In this document: positions 1-8,644 of the stretch, in pieces
Layout of the letters: each line of letters begins with the position of its first letter
Numbering within the stretch: the first letter of the stretch is position 1
DNA from: Streptomyces peucetius
GTDB taxonomy: Bacteria > Actinomycetota > Actinomycetes > Streptomycetales > Streptomycetaceae
Assembly: GCF_025854275.1 (NCBI RefSeq)
Contig: NZ_CP107567.1
Location: forward strand, 4,402,001-4,466,000
Length of the DNA: 64,000 nucleotides
Direction of reading: 5' to 3'
Position numbers and translations under genes: made by a program
The notes under the pieces: model-generated
Told to the model about the DNA's origin: nothing
Database searches by the model: none
What the model saw: the letters and a program-made list of their open reading frames with translations, nothing else

Positions 1-412
1 CGAGCAGTGCCTCCAGCGGCACTGCGACCGGCTGCGGCTCGAACAGGGAGGACTGGGAGCCGGGCTCGGCCGCACGGGAGGGCGGGTCGGGCGGCATGGG
101 CGCGTTGCGCAGGCGCGCCCAGGCGGCCGCCGCCGAGCGCGGCTCGCCGAGCCGCCCCTCGTGGCCCAGCAGCAGGAGCTCGGCGCTCTCGATGTCGTAG
201 CACCGCTCGACGCGGACGCCGGCAGCCAGCAGCCGGGGACAGACCTCCGCGGTGGACCGCCACACCCACCGCTCGACCTCCGGCCGGCTTCGGACCGCCT
301 CGACGAGGTCGGGCTCCTCAAGGACCGGCCCCGCGGGCAGGCCGTCAGGGCCGAGGGGGACGAGCCGAGCTCCCTCCCCTTCGGCCGCCGCCAGAGCCCA
401 CCGTCCGCCCAT
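1..412 (-). CDS. bifunctional 3'-5' exonuclease/DNA polymerase, N-terminal part only
   Basis: Reading leftwards from an ATG at 410-412, the frame stays open for 137 codons and runs off the window edge. The translation starts MGGRWALAAAEGEGARLVP and continues with VERWVWRSTAEV and LLLGHEGRLGEP. From memory, this matches the N-terminus of the Streptomyces proteins annotated as bifunctional 3'-5' exonuclease/DNA polymerase. These are PolA-like enzymes of unknown physiological role in which a degraded exonuclease-like region precedes a family A polymerase domain. Only the N-terminal region is visible, so the polymerase motifs cannot be checked. The gene lies 60 nt downstream of the acetyltransferase stop on the same strand and may be co-transcribed with it. 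Confidence 0.78.
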   Translation of the reverse strand, partial: MGGRWALAAAEGEGARLVPLGPDGLPAGPVLEEPDLVEAVRSRPEVERWVWRSTAEVCPRLLAAGVRVERCYDIESAELLLLGHEGRLGEPRSAAAAWARLRNAPMPPDPPSRAAEPGSQSSLFEPQPVAVPLEALL

Positions 413-472
413 GGGTTCGAGTGTGGCAGCAGGGTCGGACAATGCCGCCGCCGTCCGGCCGGGAGCCGGTCA

Positions 473-1033
473 TCACCGGGTGAGGCTCCGGACGGCGCGG
501 GCCGGGTTGCCGACGGCGAGCACTCCGGCCGGCAGGTCCCTGACGACGACCGATCCCGCGCCCACGACCGTGTTCTCGCCGATCGTGACCCCGGGGCAGA
601 CGATCACGCCGCCGCCGAGCCATACGTTGTCGCCGATCGTGATCGGCGACGCCTTCTCCCAGCCCGCGCGGCGACGCTCCGCGTCCATGTCGTGCGCCGG
701 GGTCAGGAGTTGGACACCGGGGCCGATCTGCACGTCGGACCCGACGGTGATGGGAGCGGCGTCGAGGAAGACCGCTTGGAAGTTGATGAACGTACGGTCC
801 CCGATGGTGATGTAGCGCCCGTAGTCGCAGTGGAACGGCGGCCGGATGCGCACGTCCTTGCCGAGCGAGCCGATCAGTTCACCGAGGATCGCCGTCCGCT
901 CGGCGGGGTCGGCGCCGCTGTACGTGTTGTACGCGGCGCAGAGTTCGGCGCGGCGCAGCGTGTCCGCGCTCAGCTCTTCGTCGTCCGGGAGGTACCAATC
1001 GCCCGCCAGCATCCGGTTCTTGTTCTCGCCCAT
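473..1033 (-). CDS. sugar O-acetyltransferase (maltose acetyltransferase/NodL type)
   Basis: 186 residues, normal for the Maa/NodL family of left-handed beta-helix acyltransferases, which move acetyl groups from acetyl-CoA to sugar hydroxyls in the cytoplasm. The N-terminus (MGENKNRMLAGDWYLPDD) is the usual Mac cap. Hexapeptide repeats run from about residue 73 to 175 (ITIGDRTFIN, ITVGSDVQIG, ITIGDNVWLG, VTIGENTVVGAG). The catalytic His is H114 in LLTPAHDMD. The ATG at 1031-1033 heads a gene with only divergent neighbours upstream. The family assignment is firm, but the natural acceptor sugar is unknown. Confidence 0.92.
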   Translation of the reverse strand: MGENKNRMLAGDWYLPDDEELSADTLRRAELCAAYNTYSGADPAERTAILGELIGSLGKDVRIRPPFHCDYGRYITIGDRTFINFQAVFLDAAPITVGSDVQIGPGVQLLTPAHDMDAERRRAGWEKASPITIGDNVWLGGGVIVCPGVTIGENTVVGAGSVVVRDLPAGVLAVGNPARAVRSLTR

Positions 1034-1135
1034 GGATGGCCCTTCCTCGATCCCCGCTGCTTCCCCCTCAGTAGGATCGATCCTGCTACGCCGCCGACGA
1101 CGGTGGCGGGTTCATGGACAGGGCGGGGCAGTTCG

Positions 1136-1810
1136 GTGCGCGGTGCGGTGCGAGGACGGGTGCGGGGCGCGGCTCTCGGGGTGGTGGCGGCAGTGCTGGT
1201 CACGGCGGTGACGACCGGCTGTTCGGCGGAAACGACGCCGTCCCCGGCGAAGAAGGCCGGCGGGACGGCGGTTCCGCAGGACGAGACCGCCGGGGAGGAC
1301 AAGGCCCCGGCCGGGGGCGGCCCGGTCGGAGCCGCCGGCTCGCCGTGCCCCATGCCGGTCACCTTCGACCTCGCGGCGCACTGGAAGCCGAAGGCCGTCG
1401 AGACCGCTGCCGTGGACGACGAGTTCGCCGGTCTCCTCGAACGGGGCCCGGTCGCCCTCGTGTGCGAGATCGATGCGAAGCCCGCCGGGAACATCGGCTT
1501 CATCCGGGTGTGGGCCGGTGCCGACGCCGGCGGCGACACCCGCAAGGCGCTGGAGGCGTTCGTCGAGGCCGGCACCGAGCGCCGCAGCAAGGTGGCGTAC
1601 ACCGCGACCGGGGCCGGCACGTTCGAGGCGACCGAGGTCACTTACGTCGTCACCGGCGAGCTCCTCGACGAGCCGAAGCCAGAGCGTGCCTTCGCCGTGG
1701 CCACACCGAAGGGCGTGGTGGTCGTCGACCTCGGCGGGCTGGACGCCGAGGAGCACGAGCAGATGCTCCCGGCGTACGAACTGGCCAAGAAGACCCTGCG
1801 CAGCTCCTGA
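1136..1810 (+). CDS. secreted lipoprotein of unknown function
   Basis: From the GTG at 1136 the protein has 224 residues. It has an Arg-rich n-region, a hydrophobic core (residues 12-27) and a lipobox VTTGC with the lipidated Cys at residue 29, so it should be anchored to the outer face of the membrane. A linker rich in Ala, Gly, Pro and Lys follows, then a globular domain with two cysteines (SPCPMPVTFDL and ALVCEIDA) that could form a disulfide. I do not recognise the domain. A second in-frame GTG at 1148 is equally possible, because no strong ribosome binding site is visible for either. The longer upstream open frame is not protein-like. The gene converges on the ABC permease. Confidence 0.78.
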   Translation: MRGAVRGRVRGAALGVVAAVLVTAVTTGCSAETTPSPAKKAGGTAVPQDETAGEDKAPAGGGPVGAAGSPCPMPVTFDLAAHWKPKAVETAAVDDEFAGLLERGPVALVCEIDAKPAGNIGFIRVWAGADAGGDTRKALEAFVEAGTERRSKVAYTATGAGTFEATEVTYVVTGELLDEPKPERAFAVATPKGVVVVDLGGLDAEEHEQMLPAYELAKKTLRSS

Positions 1811-1865
1811 CCGAGCGGCTCCTGACCGGGCGTCTCCCGTCCGCCGGCCTGCGGCCCACCGCCGC

Positions 1866-4064
1866 TCACTTCGTCCGCCGGCAGCCGGCCGTCGCCGCGA
1901 GGACGGCGATCGCCGCACACGCGCCGAGTGCCGTCCCGGCGATCGCCCACGGCACCACCACCGTCACGGGTGCCGAGAGCGCGGCGAGCGCCGCACCCAG
2001 CCCCGCCAGGTTCACCGCCGTGACCGCGGCGCCCAGCACCGCGCCCACGGCCACCGCGAGCAGCGCCTCACCCGCGACCACCCGCAGCACCTGGGCGCGG
2101 GTCGCGCCCGCGAGGCGCAGCGCGGTCAGTTCGCCGGCCCGCGCCGAGGTGGCCATCAGCAGCGTTCCCGCGAGGGCGATCGCCGTGTACACCAGGGCGA
2201 TCCCGAGGACGACGAGGAGCCCCAGGCGGGTCTGCGGGCTGGTGCGGGGATGGGTCGCCGCGGCCCACTCGGCCACTGTGCGGACCGTTCCGCCTGTGGC
2301 ATGCCGCAGTTCGGCGGCGACGGCGTCGAGGGACACGCCGGCTCCGGCGCGTACGTCGATCCTGTCCACCGGGGCGGCGGGCGCGTTGGCGGCTGTGACG
2401 AACGCGCCGTTCGAGCCCGTCCCGGTCGCCACCACGGCTGCGACGCGCAACCGGGCAGGGCGGCCGTCACCCAGCCACACGTCGACGGTCCCGCCGGCCT
2501 CGACGTCCTTCCACTCCTCGCTGACGACGATCGAACGGTCGTCGAGGTCGCGCAGTTCACCCGCCGTGACCGGCAGTCGCGCCAGCTCGGCGAAGGCCGC
2601 CGGGTCGGTCACCGCACGCGCCTCGAAGCCGACGAGTGCCGTGCCGTTGTCCTCCCGTACGAACACGGCGGTGGACGCGGACGGCGACACGGTCGCCCCA
2701 CGCAACTCCGGTGCGGGTGCGGACTCGGACGGGGAGACGGTCGCGCTCCGCAACTCCAACTCGGGCGCCGCGTCTCCCGCTGCCGGCGGCCGCAACCGGT
2801 CGCCGGTGACGACCAGTTGTGCCGCCGTCGCCTCCCGCGCCTCGGCCGCCCGGGCCCCCGTCACCGACTCGGCGGACCCGATCAGTGACCCGGCGAGCGC
2901 CACCGTGACGAGCACGGGCGCGGCGACGGCGGCCGTACGGCGTACGGACGCGACCGTGTTCTCCCGTACGAGCATCCCGGTCGCCCCCGGGAGCGGCAGC
3001 AGCCTCGCGACGCGCCGCACGAGCAGGGGGGCCAGCAGCGCGGCGGCCGTGATCAGCAGCATCGGCCGGGTGGTGTACGTCTTGCGCTTCAGCAGTTCGG
3101 CCGGGTCGGTGGCGAGCCCCCAGAGCAGCAGTCCGGCACCGGCGGCCGCGAGGGCGAGCCCGGTCAGCAGCCTGCCGCGCGGCAGTACGTCGGTGTCCAC
3201 GTCCGCCTCGCGCAGCGCCTCCGCCGGGCCGACGCGCCCCGCCCGGCGCGAGGCCGCCCAGGCCCCGGCCGACGCCACCACCAGCCCCGTCCAGAAAGCC
3301 ACATGGAACGGCCAGGTCACGCCGGCGCGGATGGTGAACCAGGCGGGTGCCACGCCCCCGTCGACCAGTGCCCGGGCCAGCACGGGCGCGCCGCGGGCGC
3401 CGAGCGCGCAGCCCGCGGCGGAGGCGAGCGCCCCGACGGCCAGCGCCTCGGTCAGCAGCAGTCGCCGGAGCTGACCGGGCGTCGCCCCCGCTGTGCGCAG
3501 CAGTCCGAACTCGCGCCGCCGCAGGGCGACCGCGAAAGCGAATGTCGAGGCGACGACGAAGACCGAGACGAAGGCGGACACCCCGCCGGCCGTGCCGAGC
3601 AGCGAGTTCACCGTGACGAGAGCCTGCGCGTCGCGTTCGGGCCCGGGATCGGCCCGGCGCCGGTCGTCCCGGGTGAGGACCTGCGCACGGAGGCCCACCA
3701 CGTCGCGCACCGCGTCGGCGGCGGCGTCGACGCCGACGGCGTCCCGGCCGCCGCGCAGCGCCACGGGGCCGAGCCGCCGGAGTTCCCGTATCAATGCGGT
3801 GTCCACAGGGTGTGGATGAGCGAGCGGCTTCGACACCTCCGCGGTCCCAGGGCCCCGCCGGACCTTCACCGTGAGTCTGTCCTGCCCCATGACGACCACC
3901 GGTGACGCGGCGAACCGCTTCGGCGCGCGCCGCGGCGCGTCGAACGTCGAGGCCAGCCCGAGCCCCACGGCCGTGAGCAGCCCGACGCCGAGCGCGAGCG
4001 CGACGAAACTCGCGACGAACGTGGTCCGGCGCGCCCACAGCGAGGCGACGGCGACGGTCAGCAC
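1866..4064 (-). CDS. ABC transporter permease, FtsX family
   Basis: 732 residues. An N-terminal membrane segment (about 14-38) is followed by an extracytoplasmic region and two FtsX-type membrane blocks. The cytoplasmic signature appears twice: RRREFGLLRTAGATPGQ after the second membrane segment, and ELTALRLAGATRAQ near the C-terminus. Such permeases pair with a separate ATPase and usually export peptides or lipids, or sense cell-wall antibiotics. The partner ATPase is encoded just upstream, and its stop overlaps this start by 7 nt. The middle holds an in-frame duplication of a unit like LRSATVSPS, encoded around 2680-2770. The substrate cannot be told from sequence. Confidence 0.9.
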   Translation of the reverse strand: MLTVAVASLWARRTTFVASFVALALGVGLLTAVGLGLASTFDAPRRAPKRFAASPVVVMGQDRLTVKVRRGPGTAEVSKPLAHPHPVDTALIRELRRLGPVALRGGRDAVGVDAAADAVRDVVGLRAQVLTRDDRRRADPGPERDAQALVTVNSLLGTAGGVSAFVSVFVVASTFAFAVALRRREFGLLRTAGATPGQLRRLLLTEALAVGALASAAGCALGARGAPVLARALVDGGVAPAWFTIRAGVTWPFHVAFWTGLVVASAGAWAASRRAGRVGPAEALREADVDTDVLPRGRLLTGLALAAAGAGLLLWGLATDPAELLKRKTYTTRPMLLITAAALLAPLLVRRVARLLPLPGATGMLVRENTVASVRRTAAVAAPVLVTVALAGSLIGSAESVTGARAAEAREATAAQLVVTGDRLRPPAAGDAAPELELRSATVSPSESAPAPELRGATVSPSASTAVFVREDNGTALVGFEARAVTDPAAFAELARLPVTAGELRDLDDRSIVVSEEWKDVEAGGTVDVWLGDGRPARLRVAAVVATGTGSNGAFVTAANAPAAPVDRIDVRAGAGVSLDAVAAELRHATGGTVRTVAEWAAATHPRTSPQTRLGLLVVLGIALVYTAIALAGTLLMATSARAGELTALRLAGATRAQVLRVVAGEALLAVAVGAVLGAAVTAVNLAGLGAALAALSAPVTVVVPWAIAGTALGACAAIAVLAATAGCRRTK

Positions 4065-4783
4065 GGAACGGCCTCCAGATCCGCGAGACGTGCCGCGACC
4101 TGCTCCGCCGTGGGCGCGGTGAGCTCGCCGCCGACGCGTCCGTCGACCAGGAGGACGACCCGGTCGGAGAACGACGCGGCCACCGGATCGTGGGTGACCA
4201 TCACGATCGTCTGCCCCTCCTGGTCCACCAGCGCCCTGAGCAGCCCGAGCACCTCACGGCTGGTGACGGTGTCGAGTGCGCCGGTCGGCTCGTCGGCGAA
4301 CAGCACGGCCGGCCGGGTGATCAGGGCGCGGGCGAGCGCCACCCGCTGCTGCTGCCCGCCCGACATCCGCCCCGGCCGGTGACCGGCCCGCGCCTCCAGA
4401 CCGACCCGGGCGAGCGCCGCGCGCACCTCGGTACGGGACGGCCGCCGGCCGGCCAGCCGCAACGGCAGCGCGACGTTCTGGGCGGCGGTCAGCGACGGCA
4501 GGAGGTTGTACGACTGGAACACGAACCCGATCCGCTCGCGGCGCAGGAGCGTCAGCCGCCGTTCGCTCAGCCCCGCGAGCGGGATGCCGTCGATCTCCAC
4601 CGCTCCGGAGGTGGGCCGGTCCAGTCCGGCCGCGCACTGGAGGAGGGTGGACTTGCCGGAACCTGAGGGCCCCATGACGGCGGTGAAGGAACCGGTGGCG
4701 AAGTCGAGGTCGACGCCGTCGAGAGCGGCCACGTCCCGGTGGACGCGGCGAAGAGCGGTGAGCCGTACGGCCGTTGTGGTCAT
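4058..4783 (-). CDS. ABC transporter ATP-binding protein (MacB/LolD type)
   Basis: 241 residues from the ATG at 4781-4783. A longer upstream frame is spurious because it runs through the divergent DUF2786 gene. Walker A is GPSGSGKST (38-46), the ABC signature is MSGGQQQRVALARAL, Walker B is AVLFADEP followed by TGALD, and the switch is VMVTHDP. This is the ATPase that drives the FtsX-type permease. The two genes overlap (4058-4064), indicating translational coupling. Streptomyces often pairs such exporters with a two-component system, but none is adjacent here. An inverted repeat at 4838-4861 lies 55 nt upstream of the start and is a candidate operator. Confidence 0.93.
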   Translation of the reverse strand: MTTTAVRLTALRRVHRDVAALDGVDLDFATGSFTAVMGPSGSGKSTLLQCAAGLDRPTSGAVEIDGIPLAGLSERRLTLLRRERIGFVFQSYNLLPSLTAAQNVALPLRLAGRRPSRTEVRAALARVGLEARAGHRPGRMSGGQQQRVALARALITRPAVLFADEPTGALDTVTSREVLGLLRALVDQEGQTIVMVTHDPVAASFSDRVVLLVDGRVGGELTAPTAEQVAARLADLEAVPC

Positions 4784-4837
4784 GGTTCCAGGCTTCCGCT
4801 CCCGGGCGGCTTGATCACGACCACTGGGGGGTGTCCC

Positions 4838-4861
4838 GGGGGTATGGCCTGCCCTACCCCC
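4838..4861. promoter_or_regulatory. inverted repeat between the ABC ATPase and DUF2786 genes
   Basis: GGGGGTA (4838-4844), a 10-nt spacer, then TACCCCC (4855-4861) form a perfect 7-bp inverted repeat. It sits in the only intergenic space from which both divergent genes can be transcribed. It looks like a dimeric regulator site, but no cognate regulator is identifiable. Confidence 0.35.
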
Positions 4862-4909
4862 AGGGCGCCCGGGGGCCGTGCGGACCTCGCGCATGCGACC
4901 ATCCGAGGT

Positions 4910-6052
4910 ATGAGTACGGTCGAGAAGGCGCTGGCGGCGGCGCTGTACGCGGAGAGCGACGAGGCGCTCGACACCGGTGCCTCCCTGCTCGCCGCCGACC
5001 CGTCCGCCGACGACGAGCTCCGCCTGCGCGGCGAGCGGTTCGTACGGCGGGCCTGGGAGGGCGGCTGGCAGCCGGCCGACGTCCTGCGGCTGGTCCGCCG
5101 CGACCTCGGCCAGGCACACGAACGGCTGGCCGCCGGCCTGATCACGGCGGAGACGAAGCGCTACGGCTCCCGGCTGGCCCCCCGTTTCCGGGCGCAGCTC
5201 GCCGAGCTCGAAGGTCCGCAGCCGCCGAGGCAGGACCGTTTCACTCATGCCACGGCCCTGCTGGAGCTGTACCGCCTGCTCTCCCGCCTCCCCGCGATCG
5301 AACCGGTCGGCCCCGTCCCTGGCGAGCCGCTGTCCGCGGTGCGCGCGGCACCGCACGAGCCGCGCATGATCGGCCGGATCCGGGCGCTGCTGGCGAAGGC
5401 GGAGGCCACCGGTTATCCGGAGGAGGCCGAGGCGCTCACCGCCAAGGCGCAGGAACTCATGGCGCGCCACAGCGTCGACGAGGCGCTGCTCTCCGCCCGC
5501 ACGCACAGCCCGGACGCCCCGTCGGCGTGCCGGATCGGTGTGGAGGCCCCGTACGAGACGGCGAAGGCGGTCCTGCTCGACGCGGTGGCCGGCGCGAACC
5601 GCTGCCGTGCGGTGTGGAACAGCTCGTTCGCCTTCTCGACCGTCGTCGGTTTCGAGAGCGACCTCGACTCCGTCGAGCTGCTCCACACCTCACTGCTCGT
5701 CCAGGGTGCGACGGCCCTGGCCAAGGCGGAGTCCGCGCAGCGCGCGGGCGGGCGCCGGCGGACGAAGACGTTCCGGCAGTCGTTCTGGACGGCGTACGCG
5801 AGCCGGCTGGGCGAGCACCTCGCGGCGGTGGCCGACGACGTGGTCACGGCCGACCTGCTGCCGGTCCTGGCCTCCCGGGACGTGGCCGTGACCGCCCATG
5901 CCGACCGGATGTTCCCCGAGACCACCACGACCCGCGTGCGCGGCGTGACCGACCTCGACGGCTGGCACGACGGCCGTGCCGCGGCCGACCGGGCGGAACG
6001 ACGGGGACCCACCCCGTCGGGAGGCGGCCTCGCGCGGCGGCGCCGTCCGTAG
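4910..6052 (+). CDS. DUF2786 domain protein
   Basis: 380 residues from the ATG at 4910. The DUF2786 segment is around 153-192 (MIGRIRALLAKAEATGYPEE and ALTAKAQELMARHSVD), a short helical domain of unknown function found in phage and actinobacterial proteins. The flanking regions are Streptomyces-type and helical, with no enzyme motif I can name. The last about 20 residues (ERRGPTPSGGGLARRRRP) are low-complexity and encoded by the first copy of an 88-nt repeat (6001-6088). The C-terminus may therefore have been replaced or extended by repeat DNA. The function is unknown. Confidence 0.82.
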   Translation: MSTVEKALAAALYAESDEALDTGASLLAADPSADDELRLRGERFVRRAWEGGWQPADVLRLVRRDLGQAHERLAAGLITAETKRYGSRLAPRFRAQLAELEGPQPPRQDRFTHATALLELYRLLSRLPAIEPVGPVPGEPLSAVRAAPHEPRMIGRIRALLAKAEATGYPEEAEALTAKAQELMARHSVDEALLSARTHSPDAPSACRIGVEAPYETAKAVLLDAVAGANRCRAVWNSSFAFSTVVGFESDLDSVELLHTSLLVQGATALAKAESAQRAGGRRRTKTFRQSFWTAYASRLGEHLAAVADDVVTADLLPVLASRDVAVTAHADRMFPETTTTRVRGVTDLDGWHDGRAAADRAERRGPTPSGGGLARRRRP

Positions 6053-6088
6053 CGGGGGACCGACCGGGCCCGCCCCGGCCGGGGCGGC
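6001..6088 (+). repeat. 88-nt direct repeat, copy 1
   Basis: Matches 6322-6409 with one mismatch (C at 6060, G in the other copy). It starts inside the DUF2786 gene and includes its stop codon at 6050-6052. Confidence 0.85.
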
Positions 6089-6508
6089 GCGTCGGTAGCG
6101 GGGTGCGGCGGACCTGCCCGGCCCGCGGGCCGCACCGTCGGCAGGCGGCCTCGCGTGGCGGCCCGCTAGGCAGAGTGGGAGCGGCGGCACTCGCCCCTCC
6201 GTGGCGGCTCGCGGGCGGCCCAGTCGGAAGCGGGGCGCCCGGCGGGCGGTGCGGCCGGGCACGCACCGCCGCGTCCGGTGGCGGCCGGGCGGCGAGTCGG
6301 CGAGTCGGCGGAGCGGGACCGACGGGGACCCACCCCGTCGGGAGGCGGCCTCGCGCGGCGGCGCCGTCCGTAGCGGGGGAGCGACCGGGCCCGCCCCGGC
6401 CGGGGCGGCCTCGCGCGGCGGCCTCGTCGGTAGAGCGGGAGCGGCAGGCCTGCACGCCCCCGCCCGCACCGTCGGTGAAATGTCCGTGAAGGCCGTTACG
6501 CTCGCCCC
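6053..6508. other. GC-rich intergenic stretch of duplicated DNA
   Basis: There is no convincing gene here. Open frames exist on both strands but are Arg/Gly/Pro-rich and repetitive. The stretch is made of reiterated units: the 88-nt repeat, and at least four copies of a shorter core resembling CGGCCTCGCGCGGCGG (near 6026, 6146, 6347 and 6409), often followed by GTCGGTAG or GTCCGTAG. The promoter of the FUSC gene must lie at the right end. Confidence 0.7.
6322..6409 (+). repeat. 88-nt direct repeat, copy 2
   Basis: Second copy of 6001-6088, 321 nt downstream, wholly intergenic. It carries a duplicate of the DUF2786 gene's 3' end without the rest of the gene. Confidence 0.85.
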
Positions 6509-8593
6509 ATGAGCTGGCTCCGGGCGCTGAAGGAGACCGCCCGTTCGGGCCTGAAGATCGAGCGGCAGCGGCTGGAGCCCCTGGTCGCGGTCCGTGGTGC
6601 CGCCGGGCTCGCGCTCGTCGTCGGGGCCGCGCTCGTGTTCTTCGGGCCGGCCGTCGCGGTCAGTTCCGCCTTCGGGGCGTTCCAGGCGGCGATCGCCACC
6701 TTCCAGCGAAGCTGGCGGCCGCGGCCCGTTCTGGCGCTCGTCTCCGGGGCGACGCTCGCCGTCTCCACCTTCCTCGGCTACCTCACGGGCACCCACATCG
6801 CCCTGTTCGTGGCGCTGCTGACGCTGTGGACCTTCCTGGCCGGCCTGGCCTGGACCCTCGGACCGACCGTCGGGATCATCGCCGCCTCCAACGTCGCCAT
6901 CATGCTGGTGACGGTCACCCTGCCCACCTCGGTCGCCGCCGCGGCAGGACACGCCGCCATGATCGCCGTCGGCGGGATCGTGCAGGCCCTCCTCATCGTG
7001 GTCTTTCCCGTACGCCGCTGGGGCGCGCAGCGCGACGCGCTGGCCGACGCGCTCGCCGCCGAGGCCGACTACGCGCGCAGGCTGCGGCGCGACCCGACCG
7101 CGTCGTTCGACCCGGCGCCGCTGATGCACGCCCGCAGTGCCGCGGCCGTCACCCCGAGGGAGGCCAGACGCAGGCCGGCCGAGTTGCACGGCACCCGGGG
7201 GGTCGCGGAACGCATCAGGCCCGTGCTCGCCTCGCTCGCCGACCCGGCCGTCGGCGTCCCCGCCGAGGGGCCGGCCCGCGACCGGGTGCGTGAACTCCTC
7301 GACGCAGCGGGCACCGTGCTCGACACCGCCGCGCACGCCGTGCGCCACGGGGAGGCGGTACGGGTACCGGCGGCCGCGGCCGCCGCCCTGCGGACGCCCG
7401 ACACCGGCGCCGTCCTCTCGGGGCCGGCCCGCCGCGCCGCCCTGCGGCTGACCGTGCTGCTCGACGACGTCGTGGCCACGGCCCGCGGAGCGGGTACCTC
7501 GGACACCTCGGAGTCCGGCCACCGCACCCGGCAGGGGCTGCTGCGGCTGCTTCCCGGTGCGCTGCGTGCCGTACGGGGCGAGCTGCGCCCCGGCTCGCCG
7601 GTCCTGCGGCACGCGATCCGCTCCTCGGCCGTCGTGGCCGCCGGCTATCTGCTCGGCACGGTGCTCCCGTTCGGTCACGGCTACTGGGCGCCGCTGACGG
7701 CGGTCATGGTCATGCGCCCCGACTTCTCGCAGACGTACGGCCGTTCCGTCGCCCGGCTGTGCGGCACCCTCGTCGGGGTGGCCGTGGCGACCGCGGTGGT
7801 GCAGGCGGCCGATCCAGGCACCTATGTGAGTGCCGGCATCGCCGTCGTGTGCGCCTTCGGCATGTTTCTCGTGATGCGGACCGGTTACGCCGCGGCCAGC
7901 GTCTTCATCTCGGCGTATGTGGTCTTCCTCCTCGGCACCGGTGGCGAGGACTGGGCCCAGACCGTGCCCCAGCGGGTGCTGCTCACCCTCCTCGGCGGGC
8001 TGCTCGCGATGCTCGCCTACGCCGTGTACCCGGCGTGGGAGACCCCCCGGCTGCACCACCGTCTCGCGGACTGGCTGCTCGCCGACGGCCGTTACGCCGC
8101 GGCCGTCCTCGACCGCTACGCGGACCCCGCCGACACGGCCGACGTCCGCCGGGCGCTGCTCGCCTCACGCGACGCCCGTATCGCCTGGCGGGAGGCCCTG
8201 AAGAAGGCGCGGCACGAACCGGTGCGCTCGCGGGTGCTGTCCCGCGACACGGCGGACGCGGCGGGCCGCGCGCTCGCCCAGGCGGGCAGGGTCGCCATGC
8301 TCATCGAGGCGCATCTGCCGGAGTACGGCTCGCGCCGCGACACCGAGCCGGTCCCGGCAGCCGCCGCGCTGGCCGAGGTGCTGCGGCACGCCACCCAGGA
8401 CGCCGCGGAGGCGGTACGCGCGCACCGGGTGCCGGACTGGGGATCCCTCCACGAGGTGGTGGACCGGTGGGGTACGAAGGAAACGACCGACGCGGTGCTG
8501 CGGGGCGGCGCCGTTCAACTGCTGGCCGCGCTGGACGCGCTGGCGGAAGCCCTCGCGGCCGCCCCGGGACGCCGGCGGGCCGCGGACCCGTGA
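6509..8593 (+). CDS. FUSC family inner-membrane protein
   Basis: 694 residues from the ATG at 6509. Two sets of hydrophobic helices (about 30-165 and 370-510) are each followed by a long soluble region. This is the two-repeat layout of the fusaric acid resistance/aromatic acid exporter (AaeB/YccS-like) superfamily. The second repeat contains the conserved YWAPLTAVMVMRPDFSQTYGR followed by a small-residue-rich helix, typical of FUSC domains. These proteins are thought to export small aromatic acids with a periplasmic partner in Gram-negatives. In actinobacteria the substrate and partner are unknown. It is a monocistronic gene ending at a hairpin that overlaps its stop codon. Confidence 0.88.
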   Translation: MSWLRALKETARSGLKIERQRLEPLVAVRGAAGLALVVGAALVFFGPAVAVSSAFGAFQAAIATFQRSWRPRPVLALVSGATLAVSTFLGYLTGTHIALFVALLTLWTFLAGLAWTLGPTVGIIAASNVAIMLVTVTLPTSVAAAAGHAAMIAVGGIVQALLIVVFPVRRWGAQRDALADALAAEADYARRLRRDPTASFDPAPLMHARSAAAVTPREARRRPAELHGTRGVAERIRPVLASLADPAVGVPAEGPARDRVRELLDAAGTVLDTAAHAVRHGEAVRVPAAAAAALRTPDTGAVLSGPARRAALRLTVLLDDVVATARGAGTSDTSESGHRTRQGLLRLLPGALRAVRGELRPGSPVLRHAIRSSAVVAAGYLLGTVLPFGHGYWAPLTAVMVMRPDFSQTYGRSVARLCGTLVGVAVATAVVQAADPGTYVSAGIAVVCAFGMFLVMRTGYAAASVFISAYVVFLLGTGGEDWAQTVPQRVLLTLLGGLLAMLAYAVYPAWETPRLHHRLADWLLADGRYAAAVLDRYADPADTADVRRALLASRDARIAWREALKKARHEPVRSRVLSRDTADAAGRALAQAGRVAMLIEAHLPEYGSRRDTEPVPAAAALAEVLRHATQDAAEAVRAHRVPDWGSLHEVVDRWGTKETTDAVLRGGAVQLLAALDALAEALAAAPGRRRAADP

Positions 8594-8608
8594 GGGATCC
8601 GCGGCCCG
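8576..8608. terminator. bidirectional hairpin after the FUSC gene
   Basis: CGGGCCGCGGA (8576-8586) pairs perfectly with TCCGCGGCCCG (8598-8608). The stem overlaps the FUSC stop codon and separates it from the convergent lipoprotein gene. There is no T-tract. Confidence 0.6.
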
Positions 8609-8644
8609 GTGACGTGACGGGACGTCAGGTACGGCGGGTGGCCG

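Noticed and set aside
161..1135. Long N-terminal extension of the lipoprotein frame
   Set aside because: It runs antisense through the acetyltransferase and the polymerase gene. The real protein begins with a lipoprotein signal at 1136.
6053..6508. Several open frames on both strands in the duplicated GC-rich gap
   Set aside because: They follow the repeat structure, are Arg/Gly/Pro-rich, and none has a convincing start region.
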